Source of the DNA: Saccharothrix carnea
GTDB lineage: Bacteria; Actinomycetota; Actinomycetes; Mycobacteriales; Pseudonocardiaceae
Reading direction: 5' to 3'
DNA: 64,000 bases
Assembly: GCF_003014735.1 (NCBI RefSeq)
Contig: NZ_PYAX01000017.1
Location: 87,789-151,788 of the forward strand
Under the pieces are notes generated by a model. The model saw nothing but the letters and a program-made list of their open reading frames with translations. It made no database searches and was not told where the DNA came from. Each line of letters begins with the position of its first letter. The first letter of the stretch is position 1. The position numbers and the translations under genes are program-made. Shown here in pieces: positions 33,699 to 41,871 of the stretch.

Positions 33699-35367
33699 GA
33701 CGCCGGTGACGACGACAACCGCGCCGTACACCGGTGCGCGGCTGCTGACCGAGACCGTGGCCGCGTTGTCGGAACGCGCGCCCGCCATCGTGGCCGCCGC
33801 CGCCGAGGAGCTGCGGGAGATCCGCCTGGGGCTGCACTTCCACGACGGCAGCAAGGCGACCATGACCGCCCGCTACAGCCGCCTGCTGGTCGAACCGGAC
33901 CTGGTCGGCGAGCCGGACGTCGAGGTGGCCTTCGACGACCGGGCGATGAACCTGGTCTTCGACGCCCAACGTCCCCCGGTCGAGCAGGTGCTGCCGCAGA
34001 GCCTGGACGTCCGCGGTCCTCGCGACCAGGTGTTGGCGGTGTGGCGCGCGTTCGTGCTGCTGTCCCAACGCGCTTCGGGCCTGCGGTTCGTGCAGCAGCT
34101 GTGGCGTGACTACCGCGAACAGGTGCCCCGCCTGTGGGGCGCGGCCGCCGGCGGACCGGCGCCACGCCACTCCCCGCACGGTGACGAGCCGACCGGCTGG
34201 CACGCCGTCGACTTCCTCGCCAACCGCCAACCGCTCGAACCGGACGGCCGGGCGACCATCGGCGGCACCGCGAACGCCGCGCCCAGGCTGCTCTGGGACG
34301 GCCGCCGCAGCACCGGTTGGTGGGAGGTGCGGCCGGTCAACGACGCCGACCTGGTGCAGACCATGACGGTCTGTCGCGCCCGGGCCAACCGGGAGATCGA
34401 CCGGCTGCTGCCCGACCGTGAGCCGAAGGTCGACCTGTACGACCTCATGCGCTCCTACCCGACGCGCCAGGGCAAGGGCCTGCGCCCCACGTTGGTGTTC
34501 GCCGCGTGCGCGGCGTTCGGTGAGAAGCCCGAGAACGCGGTGCGGGCCGCCGCCGCGCTCGAGCTGTTCCACAACGGTTTCCTCGTGCACGACGACATCG
34601 CCGACGAGTCGACCCACCGCCGCGGCCTGCCCACGATGAACGCCGAGTTCGGCAACGGGCTCGCGGTCAACACCGGCGACGGGCTCAACCTGCTCGCCGT
34701 GGACGCCGTGCTGGCCAACCTGGAGAACCTGGGACTCGCCCGGACGCTGGGGCTCATCCAGGAAGCCATGCACATGTGCCGGGAGTCCATCGAGGGCCAG
34801 GCCATGGAACTCGGGTGGATCCACCGCCGCGTGGTGCCGTCCCGGGACGAGGACTACTTCACCATGAGCACCAAGAAGACCGGCTGGTACACGTGCATCA
34901 CCCCGTGCCGGATGGGCGCGGTCTGCGCCGGCGTCACCGACCCGGCGGTGCTGGGCCGCTTCGACGAGGCGTTCCGGCTGATCGGGATCGCCTTCCAGAT
35001 CCAGGACGACATCCTCAACCTCGTCGGCGACGAAGCCCTCTACGGCAAGGAGGCACTGGGCGACCTGCTGGAGGGCAAGCGCACCGTGATGCTGATCCAC
35101 CTGTTCCGCCACGCGGATGCGCGCGAGCGGCACCGGCTCGGCGAGCTCCTGCACCAACCGCGAGCCGACAAGTCGCAGGACAACGCCGACGAGCTGCTCG
35201 CCGCCATGCGGCGACACGGTTCCATCGAGTACGCCACCGAACTCGCCGACCGGTTGGCCGCCGAAGGCATCGCCCGGTTCGAGCGCGACCTGGCCATCAT
35301 CCCCGAGAACGAAGGAAAAGCAGTGCTGCGACAGATCGCCCACTACGTCACCACCCGACCGCTGTGA
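33688..35367 (+). CDS. SCP2-like domain fused to polyprenyl diphosphate synthase
   Basis: 559 aa. Residues ~15-145 resemble a sterol-carrier (SCP2) lipid-binding domain (VEVAFDDRAMNLVFD...QSLDVRGPRDQVLAVWRAF). Residues ~235-559 are a trans-isoprenyl diphosphate synthase: GKGLRPTLVF, first Asp-rich motif HDDIADES near residue 310 (DDxxD), second Asp motif FQIQDDILNLVGD near residue 438, and the GKR motif LEGKRTVMLIH. It condenses isopentenyl diphosphate with allylic diphosphates using Mg. The DDxxD fourth and fifth residues before the motif include Phe (ELFHNGF), which may limit chain length. Coupled to both neighbours by overlaps. Confidence 0.88.
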   Translation: MTTETPVTTTTAPYTGARLLTETVAALSERAPAIVAAAAEELREIRLGLHFHDGSKATMTARYSRLLVEPDLVGEPDVEVAFDDRAMNLVFDAQRPPVEQVLPQSLDVRGPRDQVLAVWRAFVLLSQRASGLRFVQQLWRDYREQVPRLWGAAAGGPAPRHSPHGDEPTGWHAVDFLANRQPLEPDGRATIGGTANAAPRLLWDGRRSTGWWEVRPVNDADLVQTMTVCRARANREIDRLLPDREPKVDLYDLMRSYPTRQGKGLRPTLVFAACAAFGEKPENAVRAAAALELFHNGFLVHDDIADESTHRRGLPTMNAEFGNGLAVNTGDGLNLLAVDAVLANLENLGLARTLGLIQEAMHMCRESIEGQAMELGWIHRRVVPSRDEDYFTMSTKKTGWYTCITPCRMGAVCAGVTDPAVLGRFDEAFRLIGIAFQIQDDILNLVGDEALYGKEALGDLLEGKRTVMLIHLFRHADARERHRLGELLHQPRADKSQDNADELLAAMRRHGSIEYATELADRLAAEGIARFERDLAIIPENEGKAVLRQIAHYVTTRPL

Positions 35368-38066
35368 CGGGCCCCGACTCCGCCTTGCGCGACGGCGACC
35401 GGGCCACGTTGGGTTTCGCCGACGGGATCAACGCCCGGCTGCGCGAGGTGTTGTGCACGCTGGCCCGCCGCGGCGCCGCGATCCGGCAGGACGACCCGCA
35501 GCGGGCCAGGCAGATCCTCGACGCCTTGGCGCCCTGGCCGTTCTACAAGGGCGGCCAGTTCCTGTTCGACCTGCTCGAATGGGAGGACTTCATGATCGAC
35601 GGCGAGCCGCCGCCGATCCTGTCCCGCGCCACCTTCGGCAAGCTGCTGGACCTGCCGGTGGGCTGGGTGGACGCCACCCTCGCCGCGGTCGAGACCCACG
35701 CGCCCGGCCCGCTCCGGCCGATCGTGGCGAACCCGCAGGTCCGGTGGCTGACCGCCACCGCGCAGTCGACCCTGCACGGAGTGGTGCGCGGCCTGACCGG
35801 GCTGGTCGCGCCGCCGGGCACACCCGGCACCGAGCCGGATGCCGACGACGACACGCTGCCACCTCTGCAAAGCGGCTTCTACCTCTACGAAGACGTCGTG
35901 CTGGGCCTGTTCGACCTCATCGGCTCACGGCTGCCCCACTTGGGCGAACCCGAGAACCCGGCCCCGGAGGAACCCGGCCGGGAAGACGAGACCGAGGAAG
36001 GTCCGACCGCCCCGGACCAGCCGACCTCGCGAACGGAAAACGCGCCCTCGATCGCGGTCTTCCCGCTCGAGGAGACGTTCCGGGTCGCCCGAGTCGAAGA
36101 CCTGGAGCACGACTGGACGTTGCGTGGCGACGCCACCCTGGTGGGTGACGACGGTCTGCAACTGACCCCTGCCGCGCACGACAAGGCGGGAACGGCGTTG
36201 CTGAACGTCCCGTTCCCCTCCACGGCCGGTGTCGCCGTCGACTTCGACTTCTACTGCGCGGGCGGGAACGGCGACGGCTTCGCCGTCTACCTCATCGACG
36301 GCGCCTCCGACACCGACGTCGGCGGCTACGGCGCCGGTCTCGGGTACAGCCGCGGTCCAGACGGCAAGGGCAACGGCGTCACCAAGGGGTGGCTCGGCCT
36401 GGGCTTCGACAAGTTCGGGAACTTCTCGGGGATCTTGGCCGGGCCGTGCACCGAGGACGTGCCGAAGCCGAACCACATCGTGCTGCGCGGCTCCGGTGAC
36501 CGCGACACCGGGTTCGCCCACATCACCGGCGTCGCCGCCCCCGGTGGCCTGGACGCGGTCTGGACGGACCGGGCGCACGTCCAGGTGCTGATCATCGACG
36601 CCGTCGTGACGGTGCACGTCACCCGTGACGACACGACCACGACCGTGTTCGACGGTGTCGACCTCAAGCTCGCCGCAGGCCAGGCCCCGGTGCCGGAGAC
36701 GTTCAAGCTCGGCCTGTCCGCGAGCACCGGCGGGGAAGTCTCCCGGCACTGCCTGCGCAACCTCGTCGTGGCCATGCCCACCGCGATGCCGCTGACCGTC
36801 GACGGTGCCGCCGAGGCCGCGGCGGGCAGCAGGATCAGCTTCACCGTCACCGTCCGCAACGACGGCCCGAACGACGTCCCCGATGCGGTGGTGACCGGCA
36901 CGACCGACGCGGTGCTGTCCGATGTGGACATCGCGGTCTCCCTGACCGGCGGCGGCGCGTCGGCCACGAGTGCCGGCAGCGCCGAGGACGGCACGTTCCG
37001 GCAACCGCTCGACCTGCCGGTCGGTGGCACCGCGACGATCACCGTCACCGGTACCGTCGACCGCGCGGCCACCGGCGAGGTCACCTGCTCGGCGAAGATC
37101 GAGTCGAAGAAGTGCAGCAACACCTCGCCGGACGCGTCCGACTCGCACGACACCCGGTTGACCGAGTCGATCCCGAAGGACGACCTGAAGGTCTGCCGGC
37201 ACGCGGCGGTCTCGATCCCGCCGGGCGCCGAGGGGCACATCGCCGTCAGCGTCGAGAACCCGGACGACAACCCGATCGACCTGGCGAACGCCGACCTGGT
37301 CTTCGACGCGCCGACCGGGTTCGAGTGGACCGGCACGATGATGTTCACCTACTACCACGTCGACGGCCAGAGCCAGGGCAGCGGGGGGACGACGATGTCG
37401 CCCTCCCTGGAGCAAGGCGGCCGGCGACTGCGGTCGACCGGGCTCCAGCAGTTGCGGGCCGACGAGGGTTACGTGCTCACCTACACCCTGGGCATCCGGG
37501 CGAAGGCGGACGCCCAGCCCGGCCGGTACACCGATGGCACGGCCGTCGTCGCCGGCTCACGACCACTGCGCCTGACGGCCACCGTGCAGGACCCCGCGCA
37601 ACCGCGGACGTTCACCAACAACGACACCGCGCTACCGGTCGTCCAGCCCGCCCTGCTGGAGATCAAGCAGGGCGAAACCGGGTTCCTGGCCGTCACGGTC
37701 GGCTTCGAGCAGGACACCGACCACACCCTCGACAGCCTCACCCAGCAGTTCACCGCACCGTCCGGGTTCCGCTGGAGCGGCTTCGTGTCGTACTCCTACT
37801 ACACCGGAGGCCGGAACACCCAAGGCAGCCAGGGCGACGTCCAGCACAAGATCACCAGGAACGGCACCATCCTGAAGATCACCGGCATTCCGTCGCTCAA
37901 GGCGTCCAAGGGTTTGTACCTGACCTACGTCCTCGGCCTCACCGCGGCCGAGGACGCCGCGCCGGGCCTGCACGGCAACGGCAAGGCCAAGATCGGCAGC
38001 GCCCGCGTGCTCACCCTGCACGCCATGGTGGTGGACGAGGACGAACCGTCCCGCTGCAACCGCTGA
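35364..38066 (+). CDS. Large L-type lectin-like / DUF11 beta-repeat protein
   Basis: 900 aa, GTG start overlapping the prenyl synthase stop (GTGA). Residues 1-200: helical region of unknown type (LGFADGINARLREVLCTL). Residues ~232-470: L-type (legume-like) lectin fold with NGDGFAVYLIDG and GWLGLGFDKFGNFSG. Residues ~475-570: DUF11/CARDB-like Ig domain (VTVRNDGPNDVPDAVV). Residues ~610-900: two homologous ~140-aa beta repeats sharing F-x-A-P-(S/T)-G-F-x-W-(S/T)-G and a Tyr-rich YYxxG(G/Q)xxQGS segment. No Sec signal is visible although the domains look extracellular; export or intracellular glycan/lipid binding are both open. Confidence 0.7.
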   Translation: MTGPDSALRDGDRATLGFADGINARLREVLCTLARRGAAIRQDDPQRARQILDALAPWPFYKGGQFLFDLLEWEDFMIDGEPPPILSRATFGKLLDLPVGWVDATLAAVETHAPGPLRPIVANPQVRWLTATAQSTLHGVVRGLTGLVAPPGTPGTEPDADDDTLPPLQSGFYLYEDVVLGLFDLIGSRLPHLGEPENPAPEEPGREDETEEGPTAPDQPTSRTENAPSIAVFPLEETFRVARVEDLEHDWTLRGDATLVGDDGLQLTPAAHDKAGTALLNVPFPSTAGVAVDFDFYCAGGNGDGFAVYLIDGASDTDVGGYGAGLGYSRGPDGKGNGVTKGWLGLGFDKFGNFSGILAGPCTEDVPKPNHIVLRGSGDRDTGFAHITGVAAPGGLDAVWTDRAHVQVLIIDAVVTVHVTRDDTTTTVFDGVDLKLAAGQAPVPETFKLGLSASTGGEVSRHCLRNLVVAMPTAMPLTVDGAAEAAAGSRISFTVTVRNDGPNDVPDAVVTGTTDAVLSDVDIAVSLTGGGASATSAGSAEDGTFRQPLDLPVGGTATITVTGTVDRAATGEVTCSAKIESKKCSNTSPDASDSHDTRLTESIPKDDLKVCRHAAVSIPPGAEGHIAVSVENPDDNPIDLANADLVFDAPTGFEWTGTMMFTYYHVDGQSQGSGGTTMSPSLEQGGRRLRSTGLQQLRADEGYVLTYTLGIRAKADAQPGRYTDGTAVVAGSRPLRLTATVQDPAQPRTFTNNDTALPVVQPALLEIKQGETGFLAVTVGFEQDTDHTLDSLTQQFTAPSGFRWSGFVSYSYYTGGRNTQGSQGDVQHKITRNGTILKITGIPSLKASKGLYLTYVLGLTAAEDAAPGLHGNGKAKIGSARVLTLHAMVVDEDEPSRCNR

Positions 38067-38069
38067 GCC

Positions 38070-38112
38070 GGCGTTCCTGTGCGGACCTGATCCGGTTCCG
38101 CACAGGAACGCC
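38070..38112 (+). terminator. Hairpin terminator after the lectin gene
   Basis: GGCGTTCCTGTGCGG and CCGCACAGGAACGCC form a 15-bp perfect stem 4 bp past the stop. Confidence 0.8.
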
Positions 38113-38359
38113 CTCGCGCACGATCAGTGGAAACGATTGCGCCGCTCGATACCCGGACGACCTCGACGTTGAGGCACGCCACGAGACCACCGCCCGGACG
38201 GGTGCGGCACCGTCCCGTCAAACGACGCTCGCCGCCGCCACGACCACTGCCAGTCACCTCTGTCGACACGATGTAGTCGACCTCGTCGCGGACCCCGGCC
38301 GGCGCCACCGACCTGACTTAGATTCGGTTCGTCGTGGTGACGAGATCATGGAGGACCTG

Positions 38360-38932
38360 ATGTTGAACCTGTTGCCCAAAGTCGGTGTCGAGATCCCGTG
38401 CAGTTGCCTGGCCCTCAACACCCCGATGACCATCGGCACGAGCCTGTTCACCCTGGACTTCAAGGGCGGCATCAAGATCCGGGTCGAGATCAACCCCAAT
38501 GAACCGCTCAACTCGGTACGGCTGCGCGTGGTCGGCCACAAGATCAGTGCCGAACTGCCGGCGAACGGCACCGACGACGCCACCACGATCACGATCGAGC
38601 AGAACGACATCGACGTCGACGCGAAGAGCGTGCTGCGACTGGTGTCGAAGTTCCCGCCCAAGTTCGAGCAGCTCATGGTGTTGAGCTTCACCATGACCAT
38701 CGACAACCCCGGAGCGGTGCTGCGGGGCGCGGGGATCGAGACGACCGTTCCCTCCGAGCCGCTGGTGCTGTCCACGAAGAACCCTGTGCAGTTGACCAGC
38801 AAGCTCGCGAAGTTCCCCCCGAAGGGCGACCTCTACAAGCTGGAAAACCCGATGGAGCTGGTGCTGCCGGACAACCCGGACACCCCGATCGTGACGATCG
38901 ACAGTTTCCCGGTGAAGGTCGGCGGACTCTGA
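38360..38932 (+). CDS. Uncharacterised 190-aa beta-rich protein
   Basis: ATG at 38360 is preferred because GGAGG lies 5 bp upstream; an in-frame ATG at 38348 is the alternative. The chain alternates hydrophobic and polar residues (KIRVEINPNEPLNSVRLRVV, then TTITIEQNDIDVDAKS), typical of an all-beta protein, with no signal peptide and no recognised motif. It follows the lectin gene after a strong terminator, so it has its own promoter in 38113-38345. Co-localisation suggests a link with the isoprenoid/lectin row, but nothing in the sequence proves it. Confidence 0.65.
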   Translation: MLNLLPKVGVEIPCSCLALNTPMTIGTSLFTLDFKGGIKIRVEINPNEPLNSVRLRVVGHKISAELPANGTDDATTITIEQNDIDVDAKSVLRLVSKFPPKFEQLMVLSFTMTIDNPGAVLRGAGIETTVPSEPLVLSTKNPVQLTSKLAKFPPKGDLYKLENPMELVLPDNPDTPIVTIDSFPVKVGGL

Positions 38933-39545
38933 GCAGTGACGGGGTCGCGGTGTCCGATGGCACGCGACCGGCACCGCGACCGCCTGCCGAAGTCGACCCG
39001 GCGCGGGTCCACCCACGGCAACCTCACCGTGATGCCGCGCCGCGTGCCATCGCACGCTCAAGCCCCGCCCGGTGCCCGCGCAGCCGGCCGGTCGCCGCCA
39101 AGCAGGCCAACCGCACCGAGCGTCGACCAAGAACCACCAGAACCCGTGCGAACCGAAGAATCACCGCGCCCTGACTGACATCCCCTACGGCCAACCACAC
39201 GAGCGCCTCCGACTCACCCGGGCACGACATCGCGTCGAGACGCTATCAGCGGCCGGCCACACCGACCGGCACGCGACCGGACCACGCGAAACACCCGCAG
39301 GAGCGAAGATCCACCCACCAATCAGGGGTAGCTTCCCACCCTTGTGGACCCAGCGTCAGCTACAGGGTTCGATAGATCGACAACCGATCAGCCCTTGAGC
39401 GCTCAGACGGCATCAATCGCCGGACCGGAGATCTCTCCGGTTACCGTACGCACATACCACTTTCGAGCATGCCCGGATCGCGTCGCGTGAGATCGGGCGA
39501 CAGGCTGCCCTCGACCACGGCATCGTCACCCGGACGCGCTCTGAC
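38933..39545. other. Intergenic stretch without a recognisable gene
   Basis: About 610 bp of shadow frames. A perfect palindrome ACCGGAGATCTCTCCGGT lies at 39424-39441, about 100 bp past the stop of the minus-strand pentapeptide gene; it may be that gene's terminator or an operator. Confidence 0.4.
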
Positions 39546-40613
39546 TCACCACCAAGCCCCGACCGTGGCCGCGTCGTACGTCGCGCCTTCGGTGTTGGTC
39601 TTGTCGTCGTGCTGGGCGCCGGTGAGGACCACTCCCGTCAACGTGGCGTGACGCAGATTCGCGCCGCGCAGATCGGAGTTGGTGAGGTTGACGCCCGTCA
39701 GCAGAGTTCCGATCTTCGCGTCGGTCAGCCGGGCGTCGGACAGGTCGGCCCGGTCCAGGAAGGCGAAGTTCGAGAGGTCCGCGCCGCGCAGGTTGGCGCC
39801 GGTGAGCTTCGCGTCCACCAATGAGACCAGCCCGCCGTGTGCGTGGCCGAGGTCGGCCCGGCTGAGATCCGCACCGACGAGCGACATCCTGGACAGGTCC
39901 GCGTTGAACGCGATCAGGTCGGCGAGGCAGGTGTTCCGGAGGTCGATCGGCTTCGTCGTGGTCGGCGAGGCGCCGGAGCCCACCGGGTACCTCGGGTCCT
40001 GGCTCACATCCCGCCTGCTGATGGCGGCGAAGGCGGCCTGGACGTCAGCGGGGGTGGGTGGGCACGGCTTGGTCCGGTCGGCCCGCGGGCTCGTCGCGCG
40101 GATGAACGCGGTCAGCACGTCGACCACCGTCTGCTGGTCTCGTGGGGAGTCGGCGGCGAGGCGTTCCAGCGCGTAGATGCCGCCCAGCCGCACCTGGAAG
40201 TGCTCGGAGCCGGGGGTGCCGAGCAGCTCCACGGCTTTGGCGTACCGGTCGGTGATCTGCCCCTGTTCGGCGACCTCGATCTGTTCCTGGGTGGCGCGCA
40301 AGGACAGCGCGGTGAAGATCAGCGCGCCCAACGCGGTCGTGGCGGTGATCACCTGGGTCCAGTCGCGGCGGACCGCGGGCTCGGTCGCCCTCGGCTCCCG
40401 TCCCCACCACCACACCGCGAACGCCACACCGAACAGCAGCAAGCTCGCCACCGCGGGCCACCACCGGGACAACCACCCCCACGACGGCAGCAGGTCGGCC
40501 CGCAGGAGCGCCCAGGCGAACATGGCGACGCCGGCGACCACAATCCCGTTGACCACCCAACGCCTGCCTTTCGGCTGACGCGGCGGATCCTCGGCTGGCC
40601 GGTCGTCGTCCAT
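39546..40613 (-). CDS. Membrane-anchored pentapeptide-repeat protein
   Basis: 355 aa. ATG at 40613 begins M-D-D-D-R-P-A-E-D; earlier in-frame starts exist but overlap no better signal. Two hydrophobic segments (~residues 25-75, ending AFAVWWWGRE) and a third near residue 100 (TATTALGALIFTALSL) place it in the membrane. A helical region follows (YALERLAADSPRDQQTVVDVL). The C-terminal ~140 residues are pentapeptide repeats (ADLSRADLGHA, LTGANLRGADLSNF). The layout is common in actinobacteria and its function is unknown. It is the next gene downstream of the tRNA array on the same strand, 93 bp after the last tRNA, so the attenuator could also reach it. Confidence 0.8.
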   Translation of the reverse strand: MDDDRPAEDPPRQPKGRRWVVNGIVVAGVAMFAWALLRADLLPSWGWLSRWWPAVASLLLFGVAFAVWWWGREPRATEPAVRRDWTQVITATTALGALIFTALSLRATQEQIEVAEQGQITDRYAKAVELLGTPGSEHFQVRLGGIYALERLAADSPRDQQTVVDVLTAFIRATSPRADRTKPCPPTPADVQAAFAAISRRDVSQDPRYPVGSGASPTTTKPIDLRNTCLADLIAFNADLSRMSLVGADLSRADLGHAHGGLVSLVDAKLTGANLRGADLSNFAFLDRADLSDARLTDAKIGTLLTGVNLTNSDLRGANLRHATLTGVVLTGAQHDDKTNTEGATYDAATVGAWW

Positions 40614-40705
40614 GGTCGAGCAGGCTGCCATGAACTGGCCCAGAAAGCACGACCGGCCGGTAAAGGCCCGATACGCCTTCCCCACAGCGGAGCAGACCGG
40701 TGACG

Positions 40706-40777
40706 AGACCCACCCGGGAGTCGAACCCGGAAGTCGACGGCTTTGCAGGCCGCCTCACGACCGTCGTGACGTGGGCC
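40706..40777 (-). tRNA. tRNA-Cys (GCA), last in the array
   Basis: 72 nt. Acceptor GGCCCAC/GUGGGUC, anticodon loop CUGCAAA (GCA, reads UGC/UGU), T arm CCGGG-UUCGACU-CCCGG, discriminator U, the key identity base of tRNA-Cys. The D region (GUCACGACGGUCGUGAG) folds as an unusual extended hairpin. No CCA encoded. The match of anticodon and U73 supports a functional Cys tRNA. Confidence 0.75.
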
Positions 40778-40822
40778 AGGCGATCAAGGGCTGCCGCCGT
40801 CGTGGCCGGGCCGTCGATCCGG

Positions 40823-40891
40823 TCGCGCGTCCTGGTGTCGAACCAGGCACCCCGGAGATATGAGCTCCGGGTGGCCGCCGGGCCACGCGCG
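40823..40891 (-). tRNA. tRNA-Met-like (CAU) with minimal D arm
   Basis: 69 nt. Perfect acceptor CGCGCGU/ACGCGCG, anticodon loop CUCAUAU (CAU), 6-bp anticodon stem CCGGAG/CUCCGG, T arm CCUGG-UUCGACA-CCAGG, discriminator A. The D arm is reduced to GGCC-CGGC-GGCC with no room for the usual GG-containing loop. Could be elongator Met, or Ile2 if lysidinylated; the leader peptide uses ATG twice. Confidence 0.65.
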
Positions 40892-40935
40892 TCACCGCCC
40901 GCACACCGGGCAATGCCGGCGCGGGTGATGTTCGG

Positions 40936-41009
40936 GGTGACCGACCGGACTCGCACCGGCTTCGACCAGAGTCACGATCTGGCGCCTCGACAACTTCGGC
41001 CTCGGTCAC
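40936..41009 (-). tRNA. tRNA-His (GUG)
   Basis: 74 nt. Perfect acceptor GUGACCG/CGGUCAC, anticodon loop UCGUGAC (GUG), stem CCAGA/UCUGG, discriminator C, which in bacteria is characteristic of tRNA-His. Oddities: C33 instead of U33, T loop UGCGAGU instead of UUCGANU, and U rather than G at position -1. Anticodon and C73 agree; function is likely but not certain. Confidence 0.6.
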
Positions 41010-41011
41010 AG

Positions 41012-41084
41012 TCGTCCCACCAGGATTCGAACCTGGGACCTTCCGCACGTCGGGCGGATGCTCTGCCTGCTGAGCTACGGGACG
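41012..41084 (-). tRNA. tRNA-Val (GAC)
   Basis: 73 nt, well-formed cloverleaf: acceptor CGUCCCG/UGGGACG (one G-U), D arm GCUC-AGCAGGCA-GAGC, anticodon stem UCCGC/GCGGA around CCGACGU (GAC, reads GUC/GUU; C33 is atypical), T arm CCAGG-UUCGAAU-CCUGG, discriminator A. Confidence 0.85.
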
Positions 41085-41123
41085 TCACCACCGCCACCCG
41101 GTGGCGAGCCGGGACCCCGCTCG

Positions 41124-41195
41124 TAGCGCGTACGGGGATCGAACCCGCGTCACCGACTTGAGAGGCCGGTATCCGTTCCGCTGGACCAACGCGCT
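41124..41195 (-). tRNA. tRNA-Glu (CUC)
   Basis: 72 nt. Perfect acceptor AGCGCGU/ACGCGCU, D arm GUCC/GGAU with GCGGAAC loop, anticodon stem CCGGC/GUCGG around CUCUCAA (CUC, reads GAG), T arm GCGGG-UUCGAUC-CCCGU, discriminator A. Confidence 0.8.
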
Positions 41196-41254
41196 GTGCC
41201 GCACCCCCGCGGGGGTGCACCGGTCACCGGGTGGCGTGCGCCGCCGGTGCCTTG

Positions 41255-41327
41255 TCGGATGCCCGCGAGTCGAACGCGGTGCGTCCTGATCCCAAATCAG
41301 GTGGGGTCGCCGTGCCCCTCGCATCCG
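41255..41327 (-). tRNA. tRNA-Pro (UGG)
   Basis: 73 nt. Perfect acceptor CGGAUGC/GCAUCCG, D arm GGGG-CACGGCGA-CCCC, anticodon stem CCUGA/UCAGG around UUUGGGA (UGG, reads CCA and by wobble CCG), perfect T arm CCGCG/CGCGG, discriminator A as usual for tRNA-Pro. Confidence 0.85.
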
Positions 41328-41356
41328 GTGCCGCCGACATGGACGTCGGCGGGTTG

Positions 41357-41429
41357 CGCTCACGACGGGACTCGAACCCGCGATCCCCGCATCGACAATG
41401 CGGTGCCCTCGCCACTGGGCCACGTGAGC
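41357..41429 (-). tRNA. tRNA-Asp (GUC)
   Basis: 73 nt. Perfect acceptor GCUCACG/CGUGAGC, D arm GCCC-AGUGGCGA-GGGC, anticodon stem CCGCA/UGCGG around UUGUCGA (GUC), T arm GCGGG-UUCGAGU-CCCGU, discriminator G, the identity base of tRNA-Asp. Confidence 0.88.
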
Positions 41430-41465
41430 ATCCCGAAGCCGACGTCCGTTGGCGGACCCGGCCAG

Positions 41466-41540
41466 TACCCCTACCAGGACTCGAACCTGGGACCTCGACG
41501 TTCGTAGCGTCGCGCTCTGTTCCGCCTGAGCTACAGGGGC
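41466..41540 (-). tRNA. tRNA-Arg (ACG)
   Basis: 75 nt. Acceptor GCCCCUG/UAGGGGU, D arm GCUC-AGGCGGAACA-GAGC, anticodon stem CGACG/CGUCG around CUACGAA (ACG, presumably I34, reads CGU/CGC/CGA), T arm CCAGG-UUCGAGU-CCUGG, discriminator A. Its acceptor and D-stem start match the CAG tRNA of locus 1, suggesting common origin. Confidence 0.88.
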
Positions 41541-41551
41541 GTGGTGGTACG

Positions 41552-41622
41552 CAGCCGACCCGGGACTCGAACCCGGTCCTCCGCGGTGAAAGTGCGGCGA
41601 CCTACCCGCAGTCGCATCGGCC
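41552..41622 (-). tRNA. tRNA-Glu (UUC)
   Basis: 71 nt. Acceptor GGCCGAU/GUCGGCU with two G-U pairs, D arm GCGAC-UGCGGGUAG-GUCGC, anticodon stem CCGCA/CGCGG (one A-C mismatch) around CUUUCAC (UUC, reads GAA/GAG), T arm CCGGG-UUCGAGU-CCCGG, discriminator G. Confidence 0.75.
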
Positions 41623-41651
41623 TCGACGAACCCCGGGCCGGGGTCCGTCCG

Positions 41652-41724
41652 AGCGGTCGGCGGGCATCGAACCCGCTGCTTCGGTTTGGAAGACCGACGT
41701 GTCCGCCGAGTTCACCACGACCGC
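41652..41724 (-). tRNA. tRNA-Gly (UCC)
   Basis: 73 nt. Perfect acceptor GCGGUCG/CGACCGC, D stem GUG/CAC, anticodon stem UCGGU/ACCGA around CUUCCAA (UCC, reads GGA), T arm GCGGG-UUCGAUG-CCCGC, discriminator U, the tRNA-Gly identity base. Confidence 0.85.
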
Positions 41725-41871
41725 GAAGCCCTTCCCTCCGTCCAGGAAGAAGGGCACGTGCCCCGCCCCGGCCGCAAGGCAGTCGGGGACGGAGCGCATG
41801 AATACATGTCTGCTCCGCTGTGGAGTTGTCAACGAACACGCCGAACCCATCAATGAATGGGCGGCATTCAG
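41725..41871 (-). promoter_or_regulatory. 147-bp spacer inside the tRNA array with a possible internal promoter
   Basis: The other spacers are 2-59 bp. Here the minus strand carries a perfect -35 TTGACA (41827-41832) followed by CTCCACAGCGGAG (a dyad) and CATGTATT about 18-20 bp downstream as an imperfect -10. It could let the last ten tRNAs be made independently of the leader. No protein frame in it is convincing. Confidence 0.35.
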
